Shown here in pieces: positions 36,061-44,242 of a stretch of DNA of 44,242 nt. Numbering within the stretch: the first letter of the stretch is position 1; each line of letters begins with the position of its first letter. Origin of the DNA: JAQBZY01 sp038117205 (GTDB taxonomy: Bacteria > Pseudomonadota > Alphaproteobacteria > Rhodospirillales > Casp-alpha2). The notes below the pieces were generated by a model. The model was not told where the DNA came from. It saw nothing but the letters and a program-made list of their open reading frames with translations, and did no database searches. Made by a program: the position numbers and the translations under genes. The stretch spans positions 1 to 44,242 of the forward strand of contig JAYOFL010000026.1 in assembly GCA_038117205.1 (NCBI GenBank), read 5' to 3'.

Positions 36061-36721
36061 GCAGCCTGTATCCGGCGCCCCGCACGGTTTCCAGGAGCGG
36101 CGCGTCGAACTCCTTGTCGATCTTCGAGCGCAGCCGGCTGATATGCACGTCGATGACGTTGGTCTGCGGATCGAAGTGATAGTCCCAGACGTTCTCGAGC
36201 AGCATGGTCCGCGTCACGACGCGGCCGGCGTTCCGCATCAGGTATTCGAGCAGCTTGAATTCGCGCGGCTGCAGATCGATCGGACTCCCGGCGCGCGTGA
36301 CCTCGCGCGCGATCAGATCCATCTTCAGATCGCCGCAGGTCAGCACCGTCTGCGTTTCCGGCGAGCCGGAACGGCGGCCGAGGGCTTCCACCCTGGCGAT
36401 CAGTTCGGCGACGGCGAACGGCTTCACCAGGTAGTCGTCGCCGCCGGCGCGCAGGCCGGCGACCTTGTCGTCGACCTTGCCGAGCGCGCTCAGGAACAAG
36501 ACCGGAGAAGCGTTGCCGCCGGCGCGCAGCCGTTCGACCAGCGTCAGCCCGTCGAGTTTCGGCAGCATGCGATCAACGATCAGCACGTCGTGCGGCTCAA
36601 GCGCCATTTCCTCGGCCGATTCCCCGTCCGCCGCGTGATCGACCACATGCCCGGCTTCGCCGAGCGCCTTGCCGATGAACTGCGCCGCTTCCATGTCGTC
36701 TTCGACTATCAGGATCCGCAT
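36047..36721 (-). CDS. OmpR/PhoB-family response regulator
   Basis: 224 residues. The receiver domain has acidic VEDD near residue 7, phospho-acceptor Asp in DVLIVDRMLPKLDG (about 51) and Lys in YLVKPFA (about 100). The C-terminal winged helix has LQPREFKLLEYLMRNAGRVVTR and VDVHISRLRSKID. It is co-transcribed with the histidine kinase and lies downstream of degP on the same strand, separated by hairpins. Confidence 0.94.
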   Translation of the reverse strand: MRILIVEDDMEAAQFIGKALGEAGHVVDHAADGESAEEMALEPHDVLIVDRMLPKLDGLTLVERLRAGGNASPVLFLSALGKVDDKVAGLRAGGDDYLVKPFAVAELIARVEALGRRSGSPETQTVLTCGDLKMDLIAREVTRAGSPIDLQPREFKLLEYLMRNAGRVVTRTMLLENVWDYHFDPQTNVIDVHISRLRSKIDKEFDAPLLETVRGAGYRLRDPV

Positions 36722-36807
36722 CGTTGAATGTTTCCGTTCTCGATTCTTGCCAGCATAACCGAAGACGGGCGGCTTTGCTAAGCCGCCCGTCCTGGGGAGG
36801 AGAGTAT

Positions 36808-36872
36808 GGGCGGCCGGGCCCGGGGGGATGAACCCGGCCGCCCTGGAGGTGGAACCGCCCTTAAGCGGTTCC
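36808..36872 (-). terminator. Hairpins at the end of degP
   Basis: Two stems: an 8-bp palindrome (36851-36858 with 36865-36872) that spans the degP stop codon, and a perfect 11-bp stem (36808-36818 with 36833-36843) just beyond. No long T tract follows, so ending may be partial, leaving some read-through into the two-component genes. Confidence 0.5.
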
Positions 36873-38393
36873 CACGGGGAGGGCTACGAAACGTTGATCC
36901 GGGCCGCGCTTTATCAGCGCCAGAACGGATTTCTTTCCGGCACCGCGCGCCTCGGCGATGACCTTCAGCAACTGATCCGGCGTGCGGATGTCGTTGCCGC
37001 TGACCTTCGCGATGACGTCGCCCGGCTTGAGGCCCTTGCGTTCGGCGGCGCTGGCCGGCTTCACGTCCGAGACCACCACGCCCTTGGTGTTCTCGGGCAG
37101 GCCGAGACGGGCCGCCGTTTCGCCGTCCAATTGCGCCACCGCGACGCCGATGTCGGCTTCCTTGGCAGCGCCGTCTCCGCTGTCGGAAACCTCGACCGAC
37201 GCCGGCATGCGGCCGATGCGCACTTCCAGGTCCTTGCGGCCGCCGTCGCGCCAGACCGTCACCTTGCTGGCGTGGCCGGGGCGGATGGTGGCGATCGTCC
37301 GCGGCAGTTCGCGGATGCTGGCGATGGACTTGCCGTCGACGGCGATAACCACGTCGCCGGCCTGCATGCCGGCCGCCGCCGCCGGACCGTCCGGATCGAC
37401 GTTGGCGACGAGCGCGCCCTCGGCCTTCTTCAAGCCCAGGCTTTCCGCGATATCGTCGGCGACGGGCTGGATGTTGACGCCGAGCCATCCGCGCTCGACC
37501 GAGCCCTTCGATTTCAGATCGGCGACCACGTCCTTGGCGAGCGCCGCCGGAATGGCGAAGCCGATGCCGACGTTGGCGCCGTTCGGCGAGAAGATCGCCG
37601 AGTTGACACCGATCACGTTGCCGTCGACATCGAACGCCGGTCCGCCGGAGTTGCCGGGATTGATCGGCGCGTCGATCTGCAGGAAGTCGTCGTAGGGTCC
37701 GGCGCCGATGGTGCGGCCGCGCGCCGAGACGACGCCGACGGTCACGGAATGGCCGAGACCGAACGGATTGCCGACGGTCATCACCCAATCGCCGACCCGC
37801 ATGCCATCGGAGTTGCCGAATTTGACATAGGGCAGCTTATGGTCGACGTCGATCTTGAGCAGCGCCAGATCGGTCTTCGGGTCGCGGCCGATGAGTTTCG
37901 CCGTCGCCGTCTTGCCGTCCATGAAGGTGACGGTGATCTTTTCCGCTTCCTTGATCACGTGATCGTTGGTGACGATGTGGCCTTCCGGGTCGATGATGAA
38001 CCCCGATCCGGCGCCCATCGGGCGCGCCCCGTCGCCGCGGGGGCTCGGCCTATCGCCGTTACCCCGGTCGTTGAAGAACCTTTCCAGGAATTCGCGCATG
38101 GCCTCGGGGCTTTGCGGCATCTGTCCGCTCATGGCGCTCAGGCGCGGCATGGCGCGGCCCGTGACCTGCACGTTGACGACGGCCGGGGATACCCGCTCGG
38201 CAACGTCGGCGAAGCTTTTCGGCATCAGGGAGCGTTCGCTCGCCGGCGCGCCGTTGCCGTTGGCGGCGGCGGCAATGCCGGGCTGCGCCAGATAGCCGGC
38301 GACGGCACCGCCGGCCAGGATGGCCGTCACCGCCGCAACGCTGGCGGCGCGACCGAACGTGGTGAGTTTTCTCGCTTTGCGTGTTGCCAACAT
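36861..38393 (-). CDS. Do-family serine protease (DegP/HtrA)
   Basis: Periplasmic protease/chaperone of 510 residues that degrades misfolded envelope proteins. It has an N-terminal signal anchor (about residues 14-45) and a trypsin-like domain with the triad His in TNDHVI, Asp in KTDLALL and Ser in GNSGGP. Two PDZ domains follow (LGVNIQPV onward; IGVAVAQL onward). The Q-linker loop of E. coli DegP is replaced by a Pro/Arg/Gly-rich stretch near residue 110. ATG 38393 has AAGGAG ten bases upstream; the frame from 38447 lacks a site. It is divergent from the PAS kinase. Confidence 0.94.
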   Translation of the reverse strand: MLATRKARKLTTFGRAASVAAVTAILAGGAVAGYLAQPGIAAAANGNGAPASERSLMPKSFADVAERVSPAVVNVQVTGRAMPRLSAMSGQMPQSPEAMREFLERFFNDRGNGDRPSPRGDGARPMGAGSGFIIDPEGHIVTNDHVIKEAEKITVTFMDGKTATAKLIGRDPKTDLALLKIDVDHKLPYVKFGNSDGMRVGDWVMTVGNPFGLGHSVTVGVVSARGRTIGAGPYDDFLQIDAPINPGNSGGPAFDVDGNVIGVNSAIFSPNGANVGIGFAIPAALAKDVVADLKSKGSVERGWLGVNIQPVADDIAESLGLKKAEGALVANVDPDGPAAAAGMQAGDVVIAVDGKSIASIRELPRTIATIRPGHASKVTVWRDGGRKDLEVRIGRMPASVEVSDSGDGAAKEADIGVAVAQLDGETAARLGLPENTKGVVVSDVKPASAAERKGLKPGDVIAKVSGNDIRTPDQLLKVIAEARGAGKKSVLALIKRGPDQRFVALPVGTA

Positions 38394-38544
38394 GACTATT
38401 GGTCTCCTTAACTTCGATATTCGCGTCCTGTCGGAGCGACGTTGCACAAGACATAGGACGCCGAAGATTACGGGAACCTTTCCGGTGAATTAATGTTTGG
38501 TAAGGCGCGGGGAAACTTGCGGTGGCGGGGAATGGCGGTCTGGC

Positions 38545-38550
38545 TATAAT
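38545..38550 (+). promoter_or_regulatory. Candidate -10 box (TATAAT) before the PAS kinase
   Basis: A perfect TATAAT lies 47 bases upstream of the kinase start in a GC-rich divergent region. No good -35 stands at 16-18 bases, so the promoter may need an activator. Confidence 0.4.
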
Positions 38551-38597
38551 TCGCGACCTACCGTCCTGGCTTTTGGAACGAATGGCGGCATGAGCTG

Positions 38598-40748
38598 ATG
38601 GAGCCCATGAACGCAACGCTTGGCGTCGTGGCCTTGTCGCTTGCGGTGCAATTGGTGTCGCTGTGGCTGGCGTGGCGCCGCCGCGCCGACCGTTTTCGCC
38701 TGTTCGCCGGGATCATTTCGGTGGCATTGGCGGCGCGTTCGCTTGCCATTTTCGCGAGTCTCCAGCCCGGCCCCGTCGATCCGGCCGATATCTTCGGCGA
38801 ACTCATGATCCTGGCCGCCAGCAGCATGATGATGATCGCCGGCCTGCGCGCGGCGGCGTTCCGGTTCAATCAGGGCGATCCGCTGCAGTATTCGTTCCTC
38901 GACCGCACGCCGCTGCCGGTCCTGATCAAGAATCCGGACGGCCGCTACGCCTTCGTCAACAGGGGGTTCGAGGAAACCTTCGACATGCCGCTGTCGCGCG
39001 TCATCGGTCGCCGCGTCGAGCAGATCTGGCCGGTCGACATCGGCGTCGCCGCCGAAAAGGCGGATCGTGCCGCCCTCGATGGCATGTCGGCGGTGCATCA
39101 GGAATTCAGCTACGTCGACGAGACCGGCGAGACGTCCTATTGGATCGCCAGCAAGTTTCCGCTGGCGCTCGGCGATCAGCCGCCGGTGATCGGCGCCGTG
39201 TTCATCGACATCACCGACCAGAAGCGGGTCGAGAAAAGGCTGGCGGAGCGCGAGAAGCGCTATCAGCTGGCGATCTACGGCGCCGGCATTTGGGATTGGG
39301 ACGTCGCCACCGACCAGCTTTACGTGTCGCCCAAGTTCGCCGAGCTTCTGGGCTTCGGCGAAGCGGATCTGCCGACGCTGGACCGGGAATTCATCGCCGG
39401 CTCGATCCATCCGGACGACTACGAGAAGCACCAGCTGCGCCTTCGCCGTCATTTCCGCGATCCGTCCGTTCCCTACGAAAGCGAACACCGCTATCGCACG
39501 AAGTCCGGCGCCTACCGCTGGTTCCGCGTCTCGGGTCAGGCCGTGCTGGGGCCGAACGGCCGGCCGGTCCGCGTCGCCGGGCTGATCACCGACATCGATT
39601 CCGAGCGGCGCGCGCTGGAGGCGCTGCGCGAGAGCGAGGCGCGCATGGTGACGCTTCTCGACAACTCGCCGGCGGCCATCTACTTCAAGGACGCCGAGGC
39701 GCGGTTCCTGATCGCCAACCGCCGCCACGCCGAGGTGTACGGCGTGAGCATCGACGAAATCCGCGGCAAGACCGCCGCTCAGGCGTTCCCCGGCGAAGCC
39801 GGCCGCAGCTATCTGGCGCACGACCGGGAGGTCATCGCCAAACGCAAGCTGGTGGTCCACGAGGAACAGGTCGGCGATCAGACCTACCTGACGGCGAAGT
39901 TTCCGGTCATCCTGCCGGACGGGCGGCTGCTCGGCGTCGCCGGTATCGAGACCGAGATTACCGAGCTCATCCGCATCGAGACGGAAATCCGCCGCGCCAA
40001 GGAAGCGGCCGAGAACGCCAACCGCGCCAAGTCGCTGTTCCTCGCCAACATGAGCCACGAGCTCCGCACGCCGCTGAACTCGATCATCGGCTTCGCGGAA
40101 GTGGTGCTGAGCGGCGTCGCCGGCGAGATGACGAACGAGAAGCACCGCGAGTATCTGCATCACATCTCGCACGCCGGACAGATGCTGCTGCAACTGATCA
40201 ACGACATCCTCGATCTGTCGCGTATCGAGGCCGGCAAGGTCGAGATCGAAGAAACCACCGTCGACATTCCGGAAATCGTCGCCGCGACGGTGCAACTGAT
40301 CGCCGAACGGGCGGCGCGGAACAACGTCGTGATCGCCGACAACGTTCCCTACGATACGCCCTACATCTGCGGCGATCATCGTTACATCAAGCAGATGCTG
40401 CTGAATTTGCTGTCGAACGCGGTCAAGTTCTCGCCGCCGAACGGCATCGTCAGGATCGCCGTGAACCGGCGCCGCGACGGCAGCATATCCATCAGCGTCA
40501 GCGACAACGGCCCCGGCATCGCCGACGAGGACATCGAGCGCGTGCAGCAGCCGTTCGCCCAGGTCGCCGACACCATGACGCGGCACCACGAAGGCACCGG
40601 TCTCGGCTTGCCGATCGTGAAGTCGCTGATCGAGCGGCACGGCGGCACGCTTTCCCTCGTCAGCAGCCTGGGCGTCGGCACCACGGCGACGATCACGTTT
40701 CCGAAGTCCCGCGTTCTGCCAGGGCCGGCGGCGCGGAAAGAAAGCTGA
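38598..40748 (+). CDS. Hybrid-less PAS sensor histidine kinase
   Basis: 716 residues. Two predicted N-terminal membrane helices (about 8-26 and 34-54, perhaps a third near 68-86) are followed by three PAS domains (about 100-210, 220-335 with the PAC motif YRWFRVSGQAV, 345-455), the dimerisation domain with His in NMSHELRTPLNSIIGF (about 485), and the ATPase domain with NLLSNAVKFSPP, DNGPGIA and GTGLGLPIVKSL. There is no receiver domain and no response regulator next to it, so it is an orphan kinase. Domain order is typical of alphaproteobacterial PleC/DivJ-like or stress kinases; the signal is unknown. Confidence 0.9.
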   Translation: MEPMNATLGVVALSLAVQLVSLWLAWRRRADRFRLFAGIISVALAARSLAIFASLQPGPVDPADIFGELMILAASSMMMIAGLRAAAFRFNQGDPLQYSFLDRTPLPVLIKNPDGRYAFVNRGFEETFDMPLSRVIGRRVEQIWPVDIGVAAEKADRAALDGMSAVHQEFSYVDETGETSYWIASKFPLALGDQPPVIGAVFIDITDQKRVEKRLAEREKRYQLAIYGAGIWDWDVATDQLYVSPKFAELLGFGEADLPTLDREFIAGSIHPDDYEKHQLRLRRHFRDPSVPYESEHRYRTKSGAYRWFRVSGQAVLGPNGRPVRVAGLITDIDSERRALEALRESEARMVTLLDNSPAAIYFKDAEARFLIANRRHAEVYGVSIDEIRGKTAAQAFPGEAGRSYLAHDREVIAKRKLVVHEEQVGDQTYLTAKFPVILPDGRLLGVAGIETEITELIRIETEIRRAKEAAENANRAKSLFLANMSHELRTPLNSIIGFAEVVLSGVAGEMTNEKHREYLHHISHAGQMLLQLINDILDLSRIEAGKVEIEETTVDIPEIVAATVQLIAERAARNNVVIADNVPYDTPYICGDHRYIKQMLLNLLSNAVKFSPPNGIVRIAVNRRRDGSISISVSDNGPGIADEDIERVQQPFAQVADTMTRHHEGTGLGLPIVKSLIERHGGTLSLVSSLGVGTTATITFPKSRVLPGPAARKES

Positions 40749-40752
40749 ACCG

Positions 40753-41823
40753 TCAGATCCGGTCGCGTAGCGCCTCGAACAGGAAGCGGCCGATCTTCCG
40801 GGTGCCGGACGGCGTGTTGTGGACGGGGTCGTAGAAGTCGCCGTCCGCGAACGACAGACGCGACGCCAGATCGACGCAGATGGCGCCCAGGTCACGGCAA
40901 ACGCGCATGGTGGTCTCGTTCAAGGGCGCGATCCAGCGATAGCCGTCGGGGATCAGCCCCCCTTCCCCATCCAGCGGCACCCAGATGCGGCCGTCGCGGA
41001 TACGGAAGGTCCCGGCCGGCTGCGTGACGAAGATCGGCTCGGCGCCGAAAGCGCGGACGCGGCGGGCAAGCTCCCGCAGGCGGTCGGCATAGTCCGCGAG
41101 GGACCCTTCGCCATCCGGCGGCACGCCGGACGGCGCCCCGGCCTCCACGCCCACCGGCGCCCAGTTCCCCCAGGCCGTCGGCGGCTCCCAGGATTCGCTG
41201 TGCACCAGGTTCGCCCGGCGCGCCCGGACCATCCCGCGCACGGTCCGGAACAGATCGTAGAGCGCGCTCTTGTTGCGGATCATGTCGGCGAAGCGGCGCA
41301 TCGGATCTGGCGAATGCATGTCGTCGAACTTGGTCGGCGCGTCGAGCGCCACGTCGTTGACGCCGACGTAGGCCAGGACGAAGCGCGCTTTGAGCCCCGG
41401 CACGTTCGGGAACCAGCGGTCGAAGACGGCGATGTGGCCATAGCTCGACTGGCCGTCGACGGCCGCGTTGACGATGCTCTTCGGTTTGCCGATGGCCGCG
41501 AAGCCGCGCCGCATCTCCGCCTGCCAGGTCTCGTCGTCGTCGACGTAGAGCTGGTTGGTGGTGCTGCCGCCGAGTGTCAGCACGTCGATGACGTCGAGGC
41601 CGGCGTAGGGACCCCGGAACCCGAATTCGTCGCGGGTGTAGCGGATCGGCGCGTCGCGCCGATAGAGCGCGTTGACGTCGAAGGTCCGCGCCAAGTCGCG
41701 CGGGATGTTCATGCCGCGGTAGTCGGGACCGAAGAACCAGTTGCCGAAGACGATCTCGCCGGCGAGGCAGAGCGCCAGCAGGACGGCGACGTTGATCGCG
41801 ACGATCTTGAGCGCGAATTTCAA
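40753..41823 (-). CDS. SGNH/GDSL-hydrolase-like membrane-anchored protein
   Basis: 356 residues with an N-terminal signal anchor (about residues 5-24), so probably periplasmic. SGNH blocks are visible: TLGGSTTNQ with the catalytic Ser (about residue 87), GVNDVALD (block III Asn, about 155), and DPVHNTPSG near the end with the catalytic Asp-x2-His. Members remove acyl groups from polysaccharide or act on lipids; the substrate is unknown. It is convergent with the PAS kinase, 4 nt apart. Confidence 0.8.
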   Translation of the reverse strand: MKFALKIVAINVAVLLALCLAGEIVFGNWFFGPDYRGMNIPRDLARTFDVNALYRRDAPIRYTRDEFGFRGPYAGLDVIDVLTLGGSTTNQLYVDDDETWQAEMRRGFAAIGKPKSIVNAAVDGQSSYGHIAVFDRWFPNVPGLKARFVLAYVGVNDVALDAPTKFDDMHSPDPMRRFADMIRNKSALYDLFRTVRGMVRARRANLVHSESWEPPTAWGNWAPVGVEAGAPSGVPPDGEGSLADYADRLRELARRVRAFGAEPIFVTQPAGTFRIRDGRIWVPLDGEGGLIPDGYRWIAPLNETTMRVCRDLGAICVDLASRLSFADGDFYDPVHNTPSGTRKIGRFLFEALRDRI

Positions 41824-42171
41824 GGACCGGCCTCTCCCACGGTGTTCCCACTGGCGTCACGTGTGTCGCTCACCGCCGTTCGCAGCGGGGCCGGCACCAT
41901 AACCGATCCGCCGCGCCGGCGACAATGTGGGGGCGGGTGAGTAAGCCTTGGACACGAACGCGCGAATTAAATCTGGCGAAGGTCTAGCGGGCAAATCCGA
42001 AAAGCTGCCGAGGTTTCGGACCATCGTTAGTCTATTTCAAATGGCATTTGGAAGATTTTGACCTGCCCCACTGAAACATCCTGCTTTATAACTGTTTGCA
42101 GTTTAATACCGTTTGGAACTAATCGTTGATATGCTGCACAACCTATTGTTGGCATTTGTGAGTTTCAGATT
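41824..42171. other. 348-bp intergenic stretch, boundary of the low-GC island
   Basis: Core-like, GC-rich sequence ends near 41940 and AT-richer sequence begins. No gene, RNA or clear repeat is seen. A TTTATAAC string near 42084 might be a promoter for the HEPN gene, at low confidence. Confidence 0.5.
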
Positions 42172-42990
42172 ATGAGAGCGTATGAAGAGATTTCTAACCG
42201 CTTCAATCGAAACATAAGCAGAGTCGAAAATCTTGTCCGCCTTCACGCGTCTGTACTCTCTGAGGAACCTGAGAACACCAAACTGGAGCAAGGCGATGAT
42301 ATTCTGCGCGCCGCAATGGTTTTCCTCCATGCGACGTTAGAGGATTTCCTTCGGTCAGTTTTGGCTTGGAGGCTCCCCGATTCGGCTTCGGATGAAATTG
42401 ATAAAATCCCGTTGCTGGGACAGATGCAAAAAACTCCCGCAAAATTCAATCTTGGTTCATTGGTGCCTTTTAAAGGCGTCACCGTTGACCAACTGATCAA
42501 GGATTCAATTTACGAACATTTAGACAAGTGGGTTTCTTTTAATGACGTCGCGCAAATCCATGCCGCACTGAAAATCAGCGGAATCAACTTGGACGACTTT
42601 GACTTCAAAACACTGGCTTCTGTAATGTCCCGCCGGCATGAAATAGTTCACCGCGCCGACACTATCCCACTCGATACCTTGACTGACTCCCTGTCACCGA
42701 TTGACGCCAAAACTTTACATGCGGCTATTGGAGCCACTCGCGCTTTCTTTGATTGCACCTCTCAAGCGATCAAACGATCATTTTATTTGCCCCAAATCGC
42801 TATGAACAAACTGCTGGGATATGCGTTGGCTTTAGCTGAGCACGGCTCGGTATCTTTGAAGGAATGGCCAGACGCATTCGATAGGACGGAAGCCACGTTC
42901 CCAAGATTGAAAGCTGACCTACTAAACATCGGATTTGGCGCGCTTGATCCTGCAAAGAAAAATATATTGTCGAATCTGGGGAGAGAATAA
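42172..42990 (+). CDS. HEPN-domain protein (RiboL-PSP-HEPN-like)
   Basis: 272 residues, all-alpha by composition. Near residue 157 it has RRHEIVHRAD, which matches the Rx4H catalytic motif of HEPN RNases and fits the position seen in RiboL-PSP-type HEPN proteins; LHATLEDFLRSVLAWRLP near residue 55 is a typical HEPN helix. HEPN proteins are metal-independent RNases in toxin-antitoxin, abortive-infection and CRISPR systems, but some are structural only. Base composition is clearly AT-richer than the core genome. The next gene starts immediately downstream on the same strand, suggesting a two-gene cassette. The HEPN call is by motif and pattern, not a search. Confidence 0.65.
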   Translation: MRAYEEISNRFNRNISRVENLVRLHASVLSEEPENTKLEQGDDILRAAMVFLHATLEDFLRSVLAWRLPDSASDEIDKIPLLGQMQKTPAKFNLGSLVPFKGVTVDQLIKDSIYEHLDKWVSFNDVAQIHAALKISGINLDDFDFKTLASVMSRRHEIVHRADTIPLDTLTDSLSPIDAKTLHAAIGATRAFFDCTSQAIKRSFYLPQIAMNKLLGYALALAEHGSVSLKEWPDAFDRTEATFPRLKADLLNIGFGALDPAKKNILSNLGRE

Positions 42991-42997
42991 GACGCCC

Positions 42998-43972
42998 GTG
43001 CAAATTGCCCAGCGCTTTTGCAGAAATCATGCAGTGTTTAGAAGGATCGTGAACGATCCGCAATTCGGTCCTAGTTTCACCCAGGCGCAATTTTTAGAAA
43101 TCGCAAGAGACGTTTGCGGTGAGACGTTCGAGTCCGATCATCAGCTAAAATTAAGATCAAACAAACTGCTTCGATTATTTTGGACAGCCGGGTTCATTTC
43201 CCAAAAAGGGGATGAATTGACATTGCTTCAAACGCCGAGCGTAGCAGCGGCTCAAGTCACGACACCGGGAAACATCACGCAAGCAAGGCTTAGAGGTTTG
43301 TTCTTTGGAGACTCCCCGCCTTTATCCCTCGTAAATGGGCTAATTCAATTGGCAAAAAAGAACGTCAGTCGAACCGAAGCACATAAAATCGTGGGCCGGA
43401 ATGCTGTGAGATCACTTCTTAAGTTTGGCCTGATTACTGCCGACCTTCGACCGAATACAAACGCAAAGATTAATTCATCGACCGCACACACTCTTGTCCG
43501 TGACGCGGCTCGCCAAGATGCTGTCGTCAAATTCTGTATCCAACTTATTTCTGAGAATCCAGATATGGAGGGCAAAGAAATCGGTCGCCACGTTGCCGAA
43601 AAATTCAATTGCCCGTGGGTTGAGAAATCTCAGCGGCGAAATGGGGTCGCGCTTGCGGCTTGGGCTTATTGGGTATTGGGTAATGATTCGGCATCGGGCC
43701 CGAAGCAGTTCCTAGGAACGCCGAGACAAATTGCAAATGCATTGCGAGGATTGACGCCAAAGACGTTTGGTAGCTTGCCATTGCTGGCAAAAAAATACTC
43801 TGGCAAAAAAGGGGAACCTTCTCGCGGACGCCCACCCGCCATTTCTGAAAATCTCTACGAGGCAATTACAATACTTCGGCAAGAATACGGTTTAGGTCTG
43901 ACAGAGATTGCAAACCGCATTGGCGTATCTAGATCGACAGTTCACGGAGCAGATAAACGTTACGGACATTAA
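42998..43972 (+). CDS. Helix-turn-helix protein of unknown family, HEPN-gene partner
   Basis: 324 residues, basic. The C-terminus has a clear helix-turn-helix, LTEIANRIGVSRSTVHGADK, preceded by a GRPPA hook. Three earlier segments look winged-helix-like: near residues 30-80 (TQAQFLEIARDVCG to TAGFISQKGDELTLL), 100-150 (LSLVNGLIQLAKKNVSR to LLKFGLIT) and 190-230 (GKEIGRHVAEKFNCPWV to GVALAAWAYWVLG). No enzyme motif was found. GTG 42998 is chosen because it follows the HEPN stop by 7 nt; a TTG at 42935 would overlap that gene. It may be a regulator, antitoxin or DNA-recognition subunit of the HEPN protein. Confidence 0.65.
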   Translation: MQIAQRFCRNHAVFRRIVNDPQFGPSFTQAQFLEIARDVCGETFESDHQLKLRSNKLLRLFWTAGFISQKGDELTLLQTPSVAAAQVTTPGNITQARLRGLFFGDSPPLSLVNGLIQLAKKNVSRTEAHKIVGRNAVRSLLKFGLITADLRPNTNAKINSSTAHTLVRDAARQDAVVKFCIQLISENPDMEGKEIGRHVAEKFNCPWVEKSQRRNGVALAAWAYWVLGNDSASGPKQFLGTPRQIANALRGLTPKTFGSLPLLAKKYSGKKGEPSRGRPPAISENLYEAITILRQEYGLGLTEIANRIGVSRSTVHGADKRYGH

Positions 43973-43983
43973 TTGCCCCCGAC

Positions 43984-44024
43984 GCCGCCTGGGTGACTTG
44001 AACACTCAACCTGCGCATTACGAA
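43984..44024 (-). repeat. tRNA 3'-half-like fragment (Thr, CGT anticodon loop)
   Basis: Minus strand from 44024: a TTCGTAA anticodon loop, TGCGC as the 3' side of the anticodon stem, AGGTT variable loop, GAGTG TTCAAGT CACCC T-arm (one mismatch), and AGGCGGC as the acceptor 3' side. The 5' partner of the anticodon stem is not complementary, and no D-arm or 5' acceptor precedes it. This is the shape left when an element integrates in a tRNA gene, or it may be a decayed tRNA. Confidence 0.45.
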
Positions 44025-44131
44025 GGTAGACATCAAATACCAACCGGACTTCTAAGGCCATTCTCGAGCACGAAGTGTACCATTTCCATACAAGCGACCC
44101 CTGCGTACCAAGGCCAATCTGCAATACCCAA

Positions 44132-44164
44132 AAAAGCAAAAACCCCCGGTTTCCCGAGGGTTTT
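44132..44164 (-). terminator. Rho-independent terminator of tRNA-Val
   Basis: On the minus strand AACCCTCGG, GAAA loop, CCGGGGGTT, then TTTG (44162-44137). It lies a few bases past the tRNA 3' end. Confidence 0.8.
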
Positions 44165-44167
44165 CGA

Positions 44168-44242
<75 letters not shown>

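Noticed and set aside
42060..42080. GACCTGCCCCACTGAAAC string resembling the end of some IS3-family elements
   Set aside because: No inverted partner and no transposase in the island; too short to call.
41940..42171. A second copy of the tRNA-Val or tRNA-Thr 3' end at the left island border
   Set aside because: None found by eye, so the island's left attachment point is not defined.

Overview
The window is GC-rich chromosomal DNA, most like a free-living alphaproteobacterium of the Rhodospirillales type. The grounds are the codon use, the GlcDEF glycolate oxidase operon, a MOFRL glycerate kinase, the 41-residue one-cysteine form of ribosomal protein L36, an RHH_4-type small regulator, a TPR plus GT-B glycosyltransferase fusion, and a CCTCATCCTGAGG-type palindromic repeat. 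The taxon is inferred from gene content. A run of 10 Ns (4955-4964) with an inverted fragment beside it shows that this is a draft scaffold.

Layout, left to right. 1-1362 is the end of a class I fumarase with a strong terminator. 1567-6115 is an RND efflux operon of mdtABC type: an adaptor, then two tandem permeases broken by the assembly gap. The Mn exporter MntP follows. 6703-7410 is a low-GC HNH nuclease gene set into the core. 7544-13694 holds fumC, a class II aldolase, a palindromic repeat, an SDR, an alpha/beta hydrolase, a nicotinamidase interrupted by a stop codon just before its catalytic Cys, a VOC protein, a GST, a TfoX-domain protein and an RHH protein. 13691-20072 (minus strand) holds a large AsmA protein, glycerate 2-kinase and an FAD-linked 2-hydroxyacid dehydrogenase. 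20155-23169 holds small membrane, SDR, cysteine-cluster, interrupted TPR and secreted proteins. 23258-28656 is glcF, glcE, glcD and an MFS transporter. 28886-29091 is rpmJ with a near-consensus promoter and a terminator-like hairpin in its leader. 29172-34681 holds an EamA permease, a class V aminotransferase-fold protein, a membrane protein preceded by a CRP-type palindrome, the TPR-glycosyltransferase and an alcohol dehydrogenase. 34678-41823 holds a two-component pair, a DegP/HtrA protease, a PAS-rich histidine kinase and an SGNH hydrolase. 42172-44024 is a low-GC island with a HEPN-type gene, a helix-turn-helix gene and what looks like a tRNA 3' fragment. The window ends in a complete tRNA-Val(GAC).

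Working together: GlcDEF, the second FAD-linked hydroxyacid dehydrogenase and glycerate 2-kinase fit oxidation of glycolate or lactate and entry of glycerate into central metabolism. The two fumarases serve the TCA cycle under different iron or oxygen conditions. The RND pump, MntP, DegP and the two-component genes are envelope and stress functions. The best candidate for something undescribed is the HEPN/HTH pair beside the tRNA-like fragment and tRNA-Val. No CRISPR array, complete insertion sequence, integrase or rRNA was seen.
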